Assembly (NCBI GenBank): GCA_965248905.1
Contig: CBDFKS010000007.1
Span: forward strand, 1,674,001 to 1,738,000
Length of the DNA: 64,000 nucleotides
Source of the DNA: CBDFKS01 sp965248905
Lineage (GTDB): Bacteria > Chloroflexota > Dehalococcoidia > Lucifugimonadales > JAGWBF01
Direction: 5' to 3'
In this document: piece after piece, positions 1 through 7,748 of the stretch
Numbering within the stretch: position 1 is the stretch's first letter
How the letters are laid out: every line of letters begins with the position of its first letter
Translations under genes and position numbers: made by a program
Notes under the pieces: model-generated
Seen by the model: the letters and a program-made list of their open reading frames with translations, nothing else
Told to the model about the DNA's origin: nothing
Database searches by the model: none

Positions 1-1
1 A

Positions 2-172
2 AGCGAGGAGATGCAGAGAGAGCTGGGCATCGTTGGCTCCGCAGAGTACTGCCGGGAGCAAGTAGAATCTCTCCGTTCCCTGGGACTGAATCTCCCTGTG
101 ATAGCTCCGTTCACCGTGGCTGATGATGCCGTCGGCTCTTTTAAGGCTTCCATAGAAGCCTTTTCAGGCTAA
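2..172 (+). CDS. LLM-class flavin/F420-dependent monooxygenase, C-terminal fragment
   Basis: The open frame enters from the left edge of the window and stops at 170-172, leaving 56 residues. The tail reads as a short helix followed by LRSLGLNLPVIAPFT and then GSFKASIEAFSG. Luciferase-like (bacterial luciferase/F420-dependent) oxidoreductases commonly end in this way: a helix, the strand LPVI.P, and a closing helix. The start and the catalytic barrel lie outside the window. The nitrile hydratase beta gene begins 14 bases downstream, so the two are probably cotranscribed. Family assignment rests only on the tail, hence moderate confidence. Confidence 0.55.
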   Translation, partial: SEEMQRELGIVGSAEYCREQVESLRSLGLNLPVIAPFTVADDAVGSFKASIEAFSG

Positions 173-186
173 ATTGAGGCTGGTAT

Positions 187-876
187 ATGAACGGCATTCA
201 TGACATGGGTGGGATGCACGGCTTCGGTCCGATACCGCAAGAGACGGGAGACTCCGTCTTTCATGAACCATGGCAGGGCAGAATGTTCGGGATTGCCCTG
301 ACTCTTGGGCAGCAGGGTATATACGACCCCAACGGCATGCGGTTCGACCTAGAAAGCATGGAGCCGGCTGAATACCTGGGCTCCAGCTACTACCAAAGAT
401 GGCTCCTGGTGACCGAGAGAGTCCTCGTAGCGAAGGGGGTCCTGACTCAGGAAGAGCTAGACGCAAAGATGGACTCCTTTAGAAAGCAGCCGCAGGCCAC
501 CCCTCCTCGCCAAGAAGACACTCAATCACGAGACCGCATGCTTCGATTGGTATACGACCGAAAGTCCCTTCATCGTGAGACCGGCGTGGTGCCTCGATTC
601 CGGATCGGGGATGCGGTCATCGTACGCAACGTTCATTCTCGAGGCCACTCCAGGCTACCGAGATACGTGCGAGGCAAGCGGGGAGTCATCTTCCGGCTAC
701 ACGGTATTCACGACATCCGCGATTCCGATCTTGAAGACAGCGATACCAAAGCTCAGCCTCAACCACTATACAACGTACGCTTCGAAGGTCGAGAGCTTTG
801 GGGCGAATCGGCGGAGACCCACGAAACCCTCCACATAGACATGTGGGAAAGTTATCTTGAACCCAAGCTCTTTTAA
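187..876 (+). CDS. nthB: Nitrile hydratase subunit beta
   Basis: Beta subunit of nitrile hydratase, which hydrates nitriles to amides in the cytoplasm. It is 229 residues, normal for the family. The N-terminus MNGIHDMGGMHGFGPI is the family signature, and the C-terminal SH3-like barrel contains HSRLPRYVRGKRG and LYNVRFEGRELWGE. The beta-before-alpha order matches cobalt-type enzymes. It starts 14 bases after the preceding monooxygenase gene. The protein ends YLEPKLF; the last three codons and the TAA (865-876) coincide with the left end of a short inverted-repeat element, so the native C-terminus was probably slightly different. The alpha subunit gene follows after 237 bases instead of being adjacent. 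Confidence 0.93.
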   Translation: MNGIHDMGGMHGFGPIPQETGDSVFHEPWQGRMFGIALTLGQQGIYDPNGMRFDLESMEPAEYLGSSYYQRWLLVTERVLVAKGVLTQEELDAKMDSFRKQPQATPPRQEDTQSRDRMLRLVYDRKSLHRETGVVPRFRIGDAVIVRNVHSRGHSRLPRYVRGKRGVIFRLHGIHDIRDSDLEDSDTKAQPQPLYNVRFEGRELWGESAETHETLHIDMWESYLEPKLF

Positions 877-1070
877 CTGTCATTGCTACGAAAATAGCCC
901 TCACCCCCAGCCCCTCTCCCAATGGGAGAGGGGTGGCCGAAGGCCGGGGTGAGGGGACTCCGGCACATTTTCATCCTTGGTGGTGGTTTCAACCAGCATG
1001 ATGGGTTGCTTCGCTTCGCCCGCAAAGACATTTTCGTAGCAATGACGGTAGGGAAAAAGTAAAAGACCCT
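865..1070. repeat. MITE-like inverted-repeat element, copy 1 (between nthB and nthA)
   Basis: Non-coding element with 17-bp perfect inverted repeats: GTCATTGCTACGAAAAT at 879-895 and its complement at 1030-1046. Weaker outer arms match AGGGTCTTTT (left 865-874, right 1061-1070). The interior holds a strong hairpin (about 898-955) of the CCCTCTCCCAATGGGAGAGGG type. The octamer TTGAACCC occurs on both sides (857-864 and 1075-1082), consistent with a target duplication. Related copies lie at 36.1, 43.4 and 47.6 kb. No protein is encoded. Confidence 0.8.
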
Positions 1071-1113
1071 GACATTGAACCCGGTTTAGCTTCGATGCCA
1101 CGGAGGAACATCC

Positions 1114-1725
1114 ATGAGTGACGATCACGATGCTGCCGACCATCCCGAGTTCGAGGCCGATGTAGCGCTACGCACCAAAGCCCTCGAGTCCATTCTGGCT
1201 GAAAAAGGGTTAGTTTCAACCGACACCGTGGATGCCCTGGTGCAGACCTACGAACAGGACATGGGCCCGATGAACGGCGCCAAAGTGGTGGCCCGGGCCT
1301 GGGTCGATCCCGATTACAAGAAGCGGCTACTGGACAACGGCACAGAGGCTATCGGGGAGTTGGGCTTTGGTGGCCTTGAGGGCTCAGAGATAGTTGTTCT
1401 GGAAAACACTGCGACTGTCCACAATATGATCGTATGCACTCTTTGTTCCTGTTACCCCTGGCCCGTGCTCGGACTTCCTCCAGATTGGTATAAGTCCGCC
1501 GCCTATCGTTCACGGGTAGTCATAGAGCCGCGGGCTGTTCTAAGGGAGTTCGGTCTGGAGCTGGATGAGTCTGTGGAGATTCGGGTCTGGGACAGCACCG
1601 CAGACGTCCGCTACATGGTGCTGCCCGAGCGTCCTGAGGGCACTGACCAGCTGAGGGAGGCGGAGCTGGTTGGACTCGTAAGCCGGGATTCCATGGTCGG
1701 AGTCGCCAAGGCGGGTTCTGCATAG
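1114..1725 (+). CDS. nthA: Nitrile hydratase subunit alpha, cobalt type
   Basis: Catalytic alpha subunit, 203 residues. The metal-binding claw is C108-T-L-C111-S-C113 within VCTLCSCYPWPVLGLPPDWYK. Thr after the first Cys marks cobalt-type enzymes (iron types have Ser), and the second and third Cys are normally oxidised to sulfinic and sulfenic acids. The chosen ATG follows a GGAGG about 8 bases upstream. The N-terminus is unusually acidic and His-containing (MSDDHDAADH). No gene resembling the usual small activator/self-subunit-swapping chaperone or an amidase is adjacent; the next gene encodes a beta-propeller. The thiocyanate hydrolase gamma subunit is a homologue, but pairing with a full nitrile hydratase beta subunit favours nitrile hydratase. 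Confidence 0.95.
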   Translation: MSDDHDAADHPEFEADVALRTKALESILAEKGLVSTDTVDALVQTYEQDMGPMNGAKVVARAWVDPDYKKRLLDNGTEAIGELGFGGLEGSEIVVLENTATVHNMIVCTLCSCYPWPVLGLPPDWYKSAAYRSRVVIEPRAVLREFGLELDESVEIRVWDSTADVRYMVLPERPEGTDQLREAELVGLVSRDSMVGVAKAGSA

Positions 1726-1872
1726 GCCGATCAACCTGGTACCTCCTAAATCGTCTCGCGTCCTCTTTCTAGGCAGCCGTTGACACCCAAAAACCTTTGT
1801 GGTGCAATGTAACCGTTCCAAAACGTTTTCTGCCTTACTATACCTATTCTGCGCGCAAGGAGGGTCCGGTCC

Positions 1873-2922
1873 ATGACCACAAGCACATCTAACAACAGCA
1901 AGAGTTACGTTTATGTGGGCTTAGCAGGTGAAACTGCTCCGGGTCGGCCCATTCAATCTGGTCTCTATCGCATGGCGGAAGGAGATGATCAGTGGGAGTC
2001 GCTCACAGACGGGCTTCCCGAAACCCCCGCTGTAAGGGCCCTGGCTGTGCACCCCCAGAAACCCGAGATCGTCTACGCAGGTACTCAAGATGGCCCATAT
2101 CGCAGTGCAGATCACGGCGACCATTGGGAAAAAGTAAATGTACCTGACCATGGTCTGCCGGTGTGGTCTTTGCTTTTCCATCCCAGGAATTCCCATGTCA
2201 TCTACGCTGGCTACGAGTCCTGCGAAATATATCGCAGCGATGACGATGGGGAAAGCTGGGCCCAACTCCCCGTAAGTGTTCGGTTTCCCGAAGTTACTAC
2301 AGGCCGGGGCGCCAATCTGGCGAAACGCCTGTTGATGCTCAGCGCCAGTACCGCCAATGAAAATGAGCTGTACGGCGCGGTAGAGGTGGGCGGGATTATT
2401 CGCAGTCTGGACGGAGGGGAGCACTGGGAGAATCTAAGCCACGGCCAGTACCTCAATGATGACTACGTTGACATGCACGGTGTGCTGGTCAGCAGCTTCC
2501 GACCTGGGACCGTTTTCACTATCGGCAGGGCAGGCATTTTCAGCAGCCTGGACGGGGGCGACCATTGGCAACACGTGCCGGTAGAGCCATTGAATGCGAA
2601 AGGTCAGACCTATTGTCGTAGCATCCGAGAGGTGCCTGGAGACCCGAAAACTATCTGGGTAGCCGGGGGCGGGAACTTCAAGAGCGACGTTGGCGCCCTG
2701 TTCCGCAGCTCTGATGGCGGGGTGAGTTGGGACCGCGCAGATTTAGGATTCGAGCCCAATAGCACCATGTTCGCCCTAGCATTCAACCAACGCCAGCCTG
2801 GCATGATGTATTGCGCCTCCAGCGATGGCGACGTTTGGGCCAGCCAGGACAGCGGGCAGAACTGGTCTAGCCACCCGCTTCCGGAGGGGGCCACTCAGGT
2901 ATACTCCATGGCATGTGGATAG
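1873..2922 (+). CDS. Asp-box (BNR/sialidase-like) beta-propeller protein
   Basis: 349-residue protein carrying about six Asp-box motifs of the form S-x-D-x-G-x-x-W: RSADHGDHW (residues 77-85), RSDDDGESW, RSLDGGEHW, SSLDGGDHW, RSSDGGVSW and ASQDSGQNW. These form the turns of a six- or seven-bladed propeller as in sialidases, Ycf48 and VPS10-type proteins. No signal peptide or membrane segment is visible, so it is probably cytoplasmic. An AAGGAGGG sits about 8 bases before the ATG. It follows nthA in the same direction after 147 bases. Its substrate is unknown; Ycf48-type propellers assist assembly of metalloprotein complexes, so a role in nitrile hydratase maturation is conceivable but unproven. 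Confidence 0.75.
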   Translation: MTTSTSNNSKSYVYVGLAGETAPGRPIQSGLYRMAEGDDQWESLTDGLPETPAVRALAVHPQKPEIVYAGTQDGPYRSADHGDHWEKVNVPDHGLPVWSLLFHPRNSHVIYAGYESCEIYRSDDDGESWAQLPVSVRFPEVTTGRGANLAKRLLMLSASTANENELYGAVEVGGIIRSLDGGEHWENLSHGQYLNDDYVDMHGVLVSSFRPGTVFTIGRAGIFSSLDGGDHWQHVPVEPLNAKGQTYCRSIREVPGDPKTIWVAGGGNFKSDVGALFRSSDGGVSWDRADLGFEPNSTMFALAFNQRQPGMMYCASSDGDVWASQDSGQNWSSHPLPEGATQVYSMACG

Positions 2923-2962
2923 GCTTTTCAGCGAGTAATCAGTCAATTTAGATTTGATGCAT

Positions 2963-2994
2963 GTCATTCTGAGCCGAAGCGACCGAAGAATGAC
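2963..2994. repeat. Short palindromic GTCATTCT repeat
   Basis: GTCATTCT at 2963-2970 pairs with AGAATGAC at 2987-2994 around a GAAGCGACCGAAG core. It belongs to the same general type of intergenic repeat as the one at 8503-8617. The surrounding 2923-3480 stretch holds no recognisable gene apart from this repeat and a GC-rich imperfect hairpin near 3042-3072. Confidence 0.5.
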
Positions 2995-3480
2995 AATCTA
3001 TCGAAATCTTGTTGACAAGGTACTAGTGGTGTCAGAGGGAGACGGAATGCCGGGCGCTTTGCCCGCCGTTCCGTTTTCTTTATCAGGCGTGTGGTCCAAG
3101 AGCCACCAGCGATTAGGGTGTATTATGGTAGTCACGGTACGTTCTCCTCTTTCCATGTTGCGGGTTTGCTGTAGTATCTTAGAGGGATAGCCATTTATCA
3201 ACCGCAATAAGTTAACTGTACCTCCCAAGTTTTCACGGGTTTGTACGACGTCGGTCTATAAGCAACTCAAATTTGCAGTGTTGCTCAACGCATGGGAGAT
3301 TGATCGTGGACAGCAGTGAGCATCTTGTGAGACAGGTCAGAATAGGTCTGCCATGATATCAATGGGAGAGGCGAATTTGATGAGTCGACAACAGACCTCT
3401 GCTCCGACCCTCAAAGCTAAGGGGTCGGGGCGACCAATACCTGCAAAGCCAATGGGGATGGATGTTAGCTACGAAAATAG

Positions 3481-3557
3481 TGGCGGACCCGACCGGATTC
3501 GAACCGGCGATCTCAGCCTTGACAGGGCTGCATGTTAGGCCACTACACCACGGGTCC
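3481..3557 (-). tRNA. tRNA-Asp (GTC)
   Basis: Read on the minus strand, the 77-base gene folds as a full cloverleaf. The acceptor stem pairs GGACCCG (3557-3551) with CGGGTCC. The anticodon arm is CAGCC-CTGTCAA-GGCTG, giving anticodon GTC. The T arm holds GGTTCGAATCC, the discriminator base is G and CCA is encoded. No intron. It stands alone between the propeller gene and the copper operon. Confidence 0.97.
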
Positions 3558-3678
3558 GTGAAGATGAATCTGAGGCCTGTACTGTAACTACCGCATCTTG
3601 ATTTTAAGCTGATTGCCGATTCTCTGTCAACGAGATTCGGATCGCTGAAGGGGCAGACTGCCCCATTAACTAGAACGC

Positions 3679-3909
3679 TCAACCAACACCGTGATAGCCC
3701 ACCGTAACGCTGTCCCCTTCGACGACCACCGGTGTGATCCGCTCACCACCTGTGAGTTTCTCTAGCTCAGGCACGGCTTCGGGATGAAGACTCACGTCTA
3801 TCTCGTGAAAATCCACTCTTTGCTTTTTGAAGTCGTCCCTTTGAGCATCGGAGTAGGCACAGTCGGGGTGGGTGTAGAGGATAATGGTTGCTACTTTCTC
3901 CTGAGTCAA
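3679..3909 (-). CDS. Glutaredoxin-like protein with CxxS active site
   Basis: Small thioredoxin-fold protein of 76 residues, the usual glutaredoxin size. It begins with the strand TIILYTHPDC, and the active site is C-A-Y-S, a monothiol version of the usual CPYC. The cis-proline loop is ERITPVVVEG and the C-terminal GYHGVG matches the glutathione-site glycines. A TTG start at 3907-3909 is preferred because GAGGTGG lies 7 bases upstream and because it puts the first beta strand at the usual distance; an ATG further upstream would add 22 unlikely residues. It is the last gene of the copper operon, 104 bases after the YHS gene, suggesting thiol/metal handling with the copper pump. Confidence 0.7.
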   Translation of the reverse strand: MTQEKVATIILYTHPDCAYSDAQRDDFKKQRVDFHEIDVSLHPEAVPELEKLTGGERITPVVVEGDSVTVGYHGVG

Positions 3910-4013
3910 TTGGCACCACCTCACGGTAATCGGTATTGTTGTACCTATTTTATGCCAGCCTGGAACCCTTTTCAACGGTCATGGAGAATCCACGATCAAC
4001 CCGGAGTGAAAGG

Positions 4014-4166
4014 CTAGCTTTTCTCGAGGTATTTTTCAGGGTTTTTGTCGAAGACTCGTTTACATCCAGGCGCACAGAAGTAATATGTCTGTCCCTGATA
4101 GTCGCTCTTGCCACCGGGAGGACTAGCCTCCTCCACTTCCATCTTGCATACAGGATCAATCGCCAT
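4014..4166 (-). CDS. YHS-domain mini-protein
   Basis: A 50-codon gene in a clean frame with an excellent GGAGGT ribosome site. The product begins MAIDPVCKMEVEE, then YQGQTYYFCAPGCKRVF and NPEKYL. This is the complete YHS domain (DPVC-x-M, Y..x.YYFC...C..F..NP..Y), a metal-binding module often found free or fused to heavy-metal ATPases. The Cys residues at 7, 31 and 35 are candidate ligands. It starts 28 bases after the copA stop codon. It probably binds or delivers copper to CopA, by analogy with fused YHS domains; this is inference. Confidence 0.88.
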   Translation of the reverse strand: MAIDPVCKMEVEEASPPGGKSDYQGQTYYFCAPGCKRVFDKNPEKYLEKS

Positions 4167-4194
4167 GACAGGTACCTCCAAATCGGATAATATT

Positions 4195-6717
4195 CTACGC
4201 CAGTTTTAGCTTTCGCAATCGAAGGGAGTTGCTTACCACCGTCACCGAGCTGAATGCCATGGCCAGGGCTGCCAGCACCGGGTTGAGAAATCCAGACTCG
4301 CCGAAGAAGAAATCCAGCTCCGAGGGGACGCCGCCGAGATTGGAAAAGAGGGGATAAAGCACTCCGGCGGCAATGGGGATCAACGCGACGTTGTAAAAGA
4401 AGGCCCAAAAGAGGTTCTGCTTTATAGTCCTCATGGTCCTACGGCTGAGGTTGAATGTGGTGAGCACGCCTCTCAGGTCGCCCCGTATAAGGGTAACATC
4501 CGCCGACTCCATGGCGACGTCGGTGCCAGTGCCCATGGCTATGCCGATGTCGGCCTGAGCCAGCGCCGGAGCGTCGTTGATACCGTCACCGACCATAGCA
4601 ACAACCTTTCCATCTCCTTGGAGCCCCTTGATCACATCGACCTTATTCTGAGGCAACACCTGGGCGACAACACGGTCTAGGCCGACCTGATTACCTATGG
4701 CCTCCGCGGTGCGCTGGTTATCTCCGGTCAGCATTACGACTTCCAGACCAAAATCATGGAGTCGAGAAACCACCTCGACCGCTTCCGGTTTCAAGGTATC
4801 GGCCACCGCAATAGCGCCCAGTAGCTGGCTATCAACAGTCACGAACATAGCGGTCTTGCCCTGATTCGCCCACTCGCCGGCCGTGGAATCCAGGCCATCC
4901 AGGTAAAACCCACGGCTCTCTATCAGGGACTTATTGCCAAGGAAGACCATTTTGTCCTTTACCTTGGCCTGGACACCCTGGCCTGGCAATGCCTGGAACC
5001 CATCCGCGTCTTCCAACTGTATGTGCCATTCTTGGGCCGCCCTCACAATGGCTTCTCCTAGAGGATGCTCCGAACCACGCTCAACGGAGGCCGCCAGCTT
5101 GAGAAGCTCTTGTTCACCACCGGACACCGCAAAGAGGTCGGTCACCGAGGCCGCTCCGGCAGTCAGGGTCCCAGTTTTGTCCATGACAACCACCTCGGCC
5201 TTATGAGCTCTCTCCAGAGCTTCGGCACTGCGAATGAGCACTCCTCTCTCGGCCCCCTTGCCAGTGCCCACCATGATGGCAGTGGGAGTGGCCAGCCCCA
5301 ACGCGCAGGGGCAGGCTATTATCAATATCGACACCATTACCAAAAGGGCATGGGTTAAGGCCGGTTCAGGCCCCAGGAATAGCCAAAATAGGAAAGCAAT
5401 CGCAGACAGTCCCAGCACCGAAGGCACGAACTTGGCGGACACTATGTCAGCCAGGCGTTGAATGGGTGCCCTGGAGCCCTGGGCTTCCTCTACCAGCTTT
5501 ATCATTTGGGATAGCACTGTTTCCTTGCCCACTTTGGTGGCGCGGAACTGGAAAGTACCGGTCTTATTGAGGGTGGCGCCGTAGACTTGAGAGCCTCCGC
5601 TCTTTTCAACCGGCATGCTCTCTCCGGTAAGCATGGACTCATCCACCGAGGAATACCCCTGGACAACCTCTCCGTCCACAGGCAGCTTCTCGCCCGGACG
5701 CACCATGATGACGTCACCAGGAACTACCATCTCTAACGGAGTTTCCACCTCTACGCCGTCGCGGACAACTGTGGCGGTGCTGGGCCTTAGCCCTATCAAG
5801 CGACGTATTGCCTCAGAGGTCTGCCCCCTTGCACGTGCCTCCAGGAAGCGTCCCAGGAGTATCAAGGCTATGATGATGGCTGCAGTGTCGAAATATACCC
5901 CTGTTCCGATTCCGCGGTCGGAGAGGGTCTCTGGCGACAAGGTGCTAAGCAGTACGATTACCACGCTATAGAAATAGGCAACGCTTGTGCCCAAAGCAAT
6001 GAGGGTGTGCATGTTGGCGGTGCGATGCTTCACCGCTCCCAGGCCTGAGAGATAGAAGGTCCAGCCCGCCCAGAACTGTACCGGCGTGGCCAAGGCCCAA
6101 AGGAGAAAGGGGAAATAAGTCCGGTCCATGAGATTTGATACCCATGGGAATCCGTCAAAACTGCCTAGCAGGAGAAGCGCGCCCAAAGATGCGGCGAAGG
6201 CGAACTTGTTTCGATAGGCCCTAATCTCTTTGACCTTGCCGAGGCGGTCCAGCTCACCCGCCTCGGTCCGGCTGTCATCAGCCGGCACCTCGACCGTGTA
6301 CCCCACTTCTTCCACAGCCTTGCGAAAGTCGTCAAAGGAGACCACCCCAGGTATGTATTCAACCGTAGCCTTCTCTGTTGCCAGGTTCACATCGGCGGAG
6401 AGCACGCCTTGTACTTCTCTCAGGGCCTCTCCAACGTGACCTACGCAGGAGGCACAGGTCATGCCTCCGATGTTCAATGTGGCCCGTTCCACGGGTATGG
6501 TGTAGCCAACATCGTCTACCGCCGCGATCAGCGCTTCCGGGGACACATTTTGAGAGTCTAACTCCACAGATGCCTTCTCAGTAGCCAGGTTTACCGCCAC
6601 CAAGGACACGCCAGGGACATCCTTCAGAGCACCTTCCACATGGGCTACGCAAGAGGCGCAGGTCATCCCTTCCACTGGTAGCTGCAGCCGTTGGACTTTT
6701 TTATCCGTTTCCTTCAT
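4195..6717 (-). CDS. copA: P1B-type Cu+-exporting ATPase
   Basis: 840-residue copper pump. Two N-terminal HMA domains carry GMTCASC at residues 17-23 and 85-91. The membrane metal site is CPC at 469-471, the actuator loop has TGES at 364-367, the phosphorylated aspartate is D513 in DKTGTLT, the nucleotide-domain HP is at 551-552, and the hinge is GDGINDAP. The last helices carry YN and SS metal ligands, typical of Cu+ (P1B-1) pumps. The start lies 3 bases after the toxin gene stop; its ribosome site (GAGG) is inside the toxin coding sequence, so translation is probably coupled. It belongs to the csoR operon and is expected to be derepressed by copper. Confidence 0.96.
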   Translation of the reverse strand: MKETDKKVQRLQLPVEGMTCASCVAHVEGALKDVPGVSLVAVNLATEKASVELDSQNVSPEALIAAVDDVGYTIPVERATLNIGGMTCASCVGHVGEALREVQGVLSADVNLATEKATVEYIPGVVSFDDFRKAVEEVGYTVEVPADDSRTEAGELDRLGKVKEIRAYRNKFAFAASLGALLLLGSFDGFPWVSNLMDRTYFPFLLWALATPVQFWAGWTFYLSGLGAVKHRTANMHTLIALGTSVAYFYSVVIVLLSTLSPETLSDRGIGTGVYFDTAAIIIALILLGRFLEARARGQTSEAIRRLIGLRPSTATVVRDGVEVETPLEMVVPGDVIMVRPGEKLPVDGEVVQGYSSVDESMLTGESMPVEKSGGSQVYGATLNKTGTFQFRATKVGKETVLSQMIKLVEEAQGSRAPIQRLADIVSAKFVPSVLGLSAIAFLFWLFLGPEPALTHALLVMVSILIIACPCALGLATPTAIMVGTGKGAERGVLIRSAEALERAHKAEVVVMDKTGTLTAGAASVTDLFAVSGGEQELLKLAASVERGSEHPLGEAIVRAAQEWHIQLEDADGFQALPGQGVQAKVKDKMVFLGNKSLIESRGFYLDGLDSTAGEWANQGKTAMFVTVDSQLLGAIAVADTLKPEAVEVVSRLHDFGLEVVMLTGDNQRTAEAIGNQVGLDRVVAQVLPQNKVDVIKGLQGDGKVVAMVGDGINDAPALAQADIGIAMGTGTDVAMESADVTLIRGDLRGVLTTFNLSRRTMRTIKQNLFWAFFYNVALIPIAAGVLYPLFSNLGGVPSELDFFFGESGFLNPVLAALAMAFSSVTVVSNSLRLRKLKLA

Positions 6718-6720
6718 GTG

Positions 6721-6978
6721 CTAACCTCGGTATGCCTCCCTCCGATGGAGTACCCTCAAGACCCTGATAGTATGGGTTTCACGCTCGAAGGTAAACCGCA
6801 CTCTCCAGTCTCCTACTCGTAATCGCCATTCTCCTTCATACCCCCTCAGCTTCACTACATCGCCCTGGCCGGCGTCGGCCAGCCTGAGCACTATCTGCCG
6901 AACTCGTCTGGCGATATCTCTGTCCAGTCGACTCATGTCTCGCGCTGCTGGCCCTGTCCATTCCACCCCCCATGTCAT
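6721..6978 (-). CDS. RelE/ParE-family toxin
   Basis: 85-residue protein starting MTWGVEWTGPAARDMSRLD and ending in the strand-rich core EGEWRLRVGDWRVRF...IRVLRVLHRREAYRG. This is the usual RelE fold layout: two helices, then a sheet with basic residues. RelE-type toxins cleave mRNA at the ribosome, while ParE-type toxins poison gyrase; the conserved R-x-R-x-GDWRVRF block fits the RelE side. Its start overlaps the antitoxin stop by four bases (ATGA). It sits inside the copper operon, only 3 bases before copA. Confidence 0.88.
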   Translation of the reverse strand: MTWGVEWTGPAARDMSRLDRDIARRVRQIVLRLADAGQGDVVKLRGYEGEWRLRVGDWRVRFTFERETHTIRVLRVLHRREAYRG

Positions 6979-7232
6979 AGACCCAGCTCTCGTTCCAACT
7001 CTTGATCTGAGACTACATCCCCTCTTGTTAAAGCCTCATACGCTTCGGCTACGGCGGTGCGCTCTTCCTCCGTTTCCGGCTCATCATCCTCCGGGGCATT
7101 CAGAAAAGCCTGTAGAACCGGGTCGCAAGTATCCCTAAGGTACTCCAAGAAACGTCTTGCAGGCTGGAGTTCGCTTTCAGGCAACTGGTCGATTAGACCT
7201 TTCAAGTCCTCTTTGGTGTCCTTGGTGGTCAT
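6975..7232 (-). CDS. Antitoxin of RelE-type toxin-antitoxin pair
   Basis: 85-residue acidic protein, MTTKDTKEDLKGLIDQLPE at the start, with a helical ARRFLEYLRD segment and an acidic tail (DDEPETEEERTAVAEAYEAL...SDQELERELGL). The small size, helical nature, acidic C-terminus and four-base overlap with the downstream RelE-like gene are those of a toxin-antitoxin antitoxin. There is no obvious ribbon-helix-helix or HTH at the N-terminus, so autoregulation is uncertain. It lies 115 bases downstream of csoR. Confidence 0.78.
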   Translation of the reverse strand: MTTKDTKEDLKGLIDQLPESELQPARRFLEYLRDTCDPVLQAFLNAPEDDEPETEEERTAVAEAYEALTRGDVVSDQELERELGL

Positions 7233-7347
7233 AGTCGGTCTTCCTTATCTCCAAATTTGTTATTGCATCTATCGTACTGGCTTGGGTTATGGGAAAGCGG
7301 TGTTAGTCCTCTGGTGTTACTCTTGGAGTTTGATAGAGTCTGGCCTC

Positions 7348-7614
7348 TTACTTGTTAGCCAAACTATATAGCTCGACCAGCTCGCTCATGACCTCTTTCT
7401 CCCGGCCGCCGCGTATGCCCTCTACGACACAGGTATCCAGGTGTCCTTCCAGTAGCATGGCCTCCACCTTCTCTATGGCGCGCCTGATGGCATAGGTCTG
7501 CTTGAGCACATCCACGCAGTACACATCCTCCTCTACCATCCGCTTCACCCCCGAGATGTGTCCTTCGATGTAGTTGAGGCGTTTCAATGTCTCCGTTTTT
7601 ACCTGGGGCAGCAT
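7348..7614 (-). CDS. csoR: Copper-sensing repressor CsoR
   Basis: 88-residue all-helical repressor of the CsoR/RcnR (DUF156) family. The Cu+ ligand set is C33-H58-C62, with the same 25- and 4-residue spacing as in characterised CsoR proteins. The start reads MLPQVKTETLKRLNYIEGHI. It is first in the minus-strand operon csoR-antitoxin-toxin-copA-YHS-glutaredoxin, and a palindromic GC-rich operator lies just upstream. It is expected to block transcription until Cu+ binds. Confidence 0.93.
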   Translation of the reverse strand: MLPQVKTETLKRLNYIEGHISGVKRMVEEDVYCVDVLKQTYAIRRAIEKVEAMLLEGHLDTCVVEGIRGGREKEVMSELVELYSLANK

Positions 7615-7646
7615 ATCATCCTCGCTCGTTCAATAGTCTTAACCCA

Positions 7647-7702
7647 TACCCCCTGGGAGGGGGTCTATTTTCACTATAGCATGGCATTCCCTGTGGCGTC
7701 AA
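7647..7702 (-). promoter_or_regulatory. csoR operon promoter and CsoR-like operator
   Basis: On the minus strand a -35 TTGACG (7702-7697) and a -10 TATAGT (7678-7673) are separated by 18 bases. Immediately downstream lies the inverted repeat TACCCCC-TGGGA-GGGGGT (7647-7664), the GC-rich palindrome expected for a CsoR site. The operator would overlap the transcription start region, so bound CsoR should block initiation. Confidence 0.7.
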
Positions 7703-7748
7703 TAATCAAGTGGTAGAAATGGACACGGATAGAGGGGAGCGGAGTAGC

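Noticed and set aside
878..1060. Repeated palindromes considered as a CRISPR array
   Set aside because: The repeats are inverted, not regularly spaced direct repeats with spacers, and no cas genes are present.
2923..3480. Possible short genes before the tRNA
   Set aside because: Short open frames lack ribosome sites, domain features or conserved patterns; one overlaps the tRNA.
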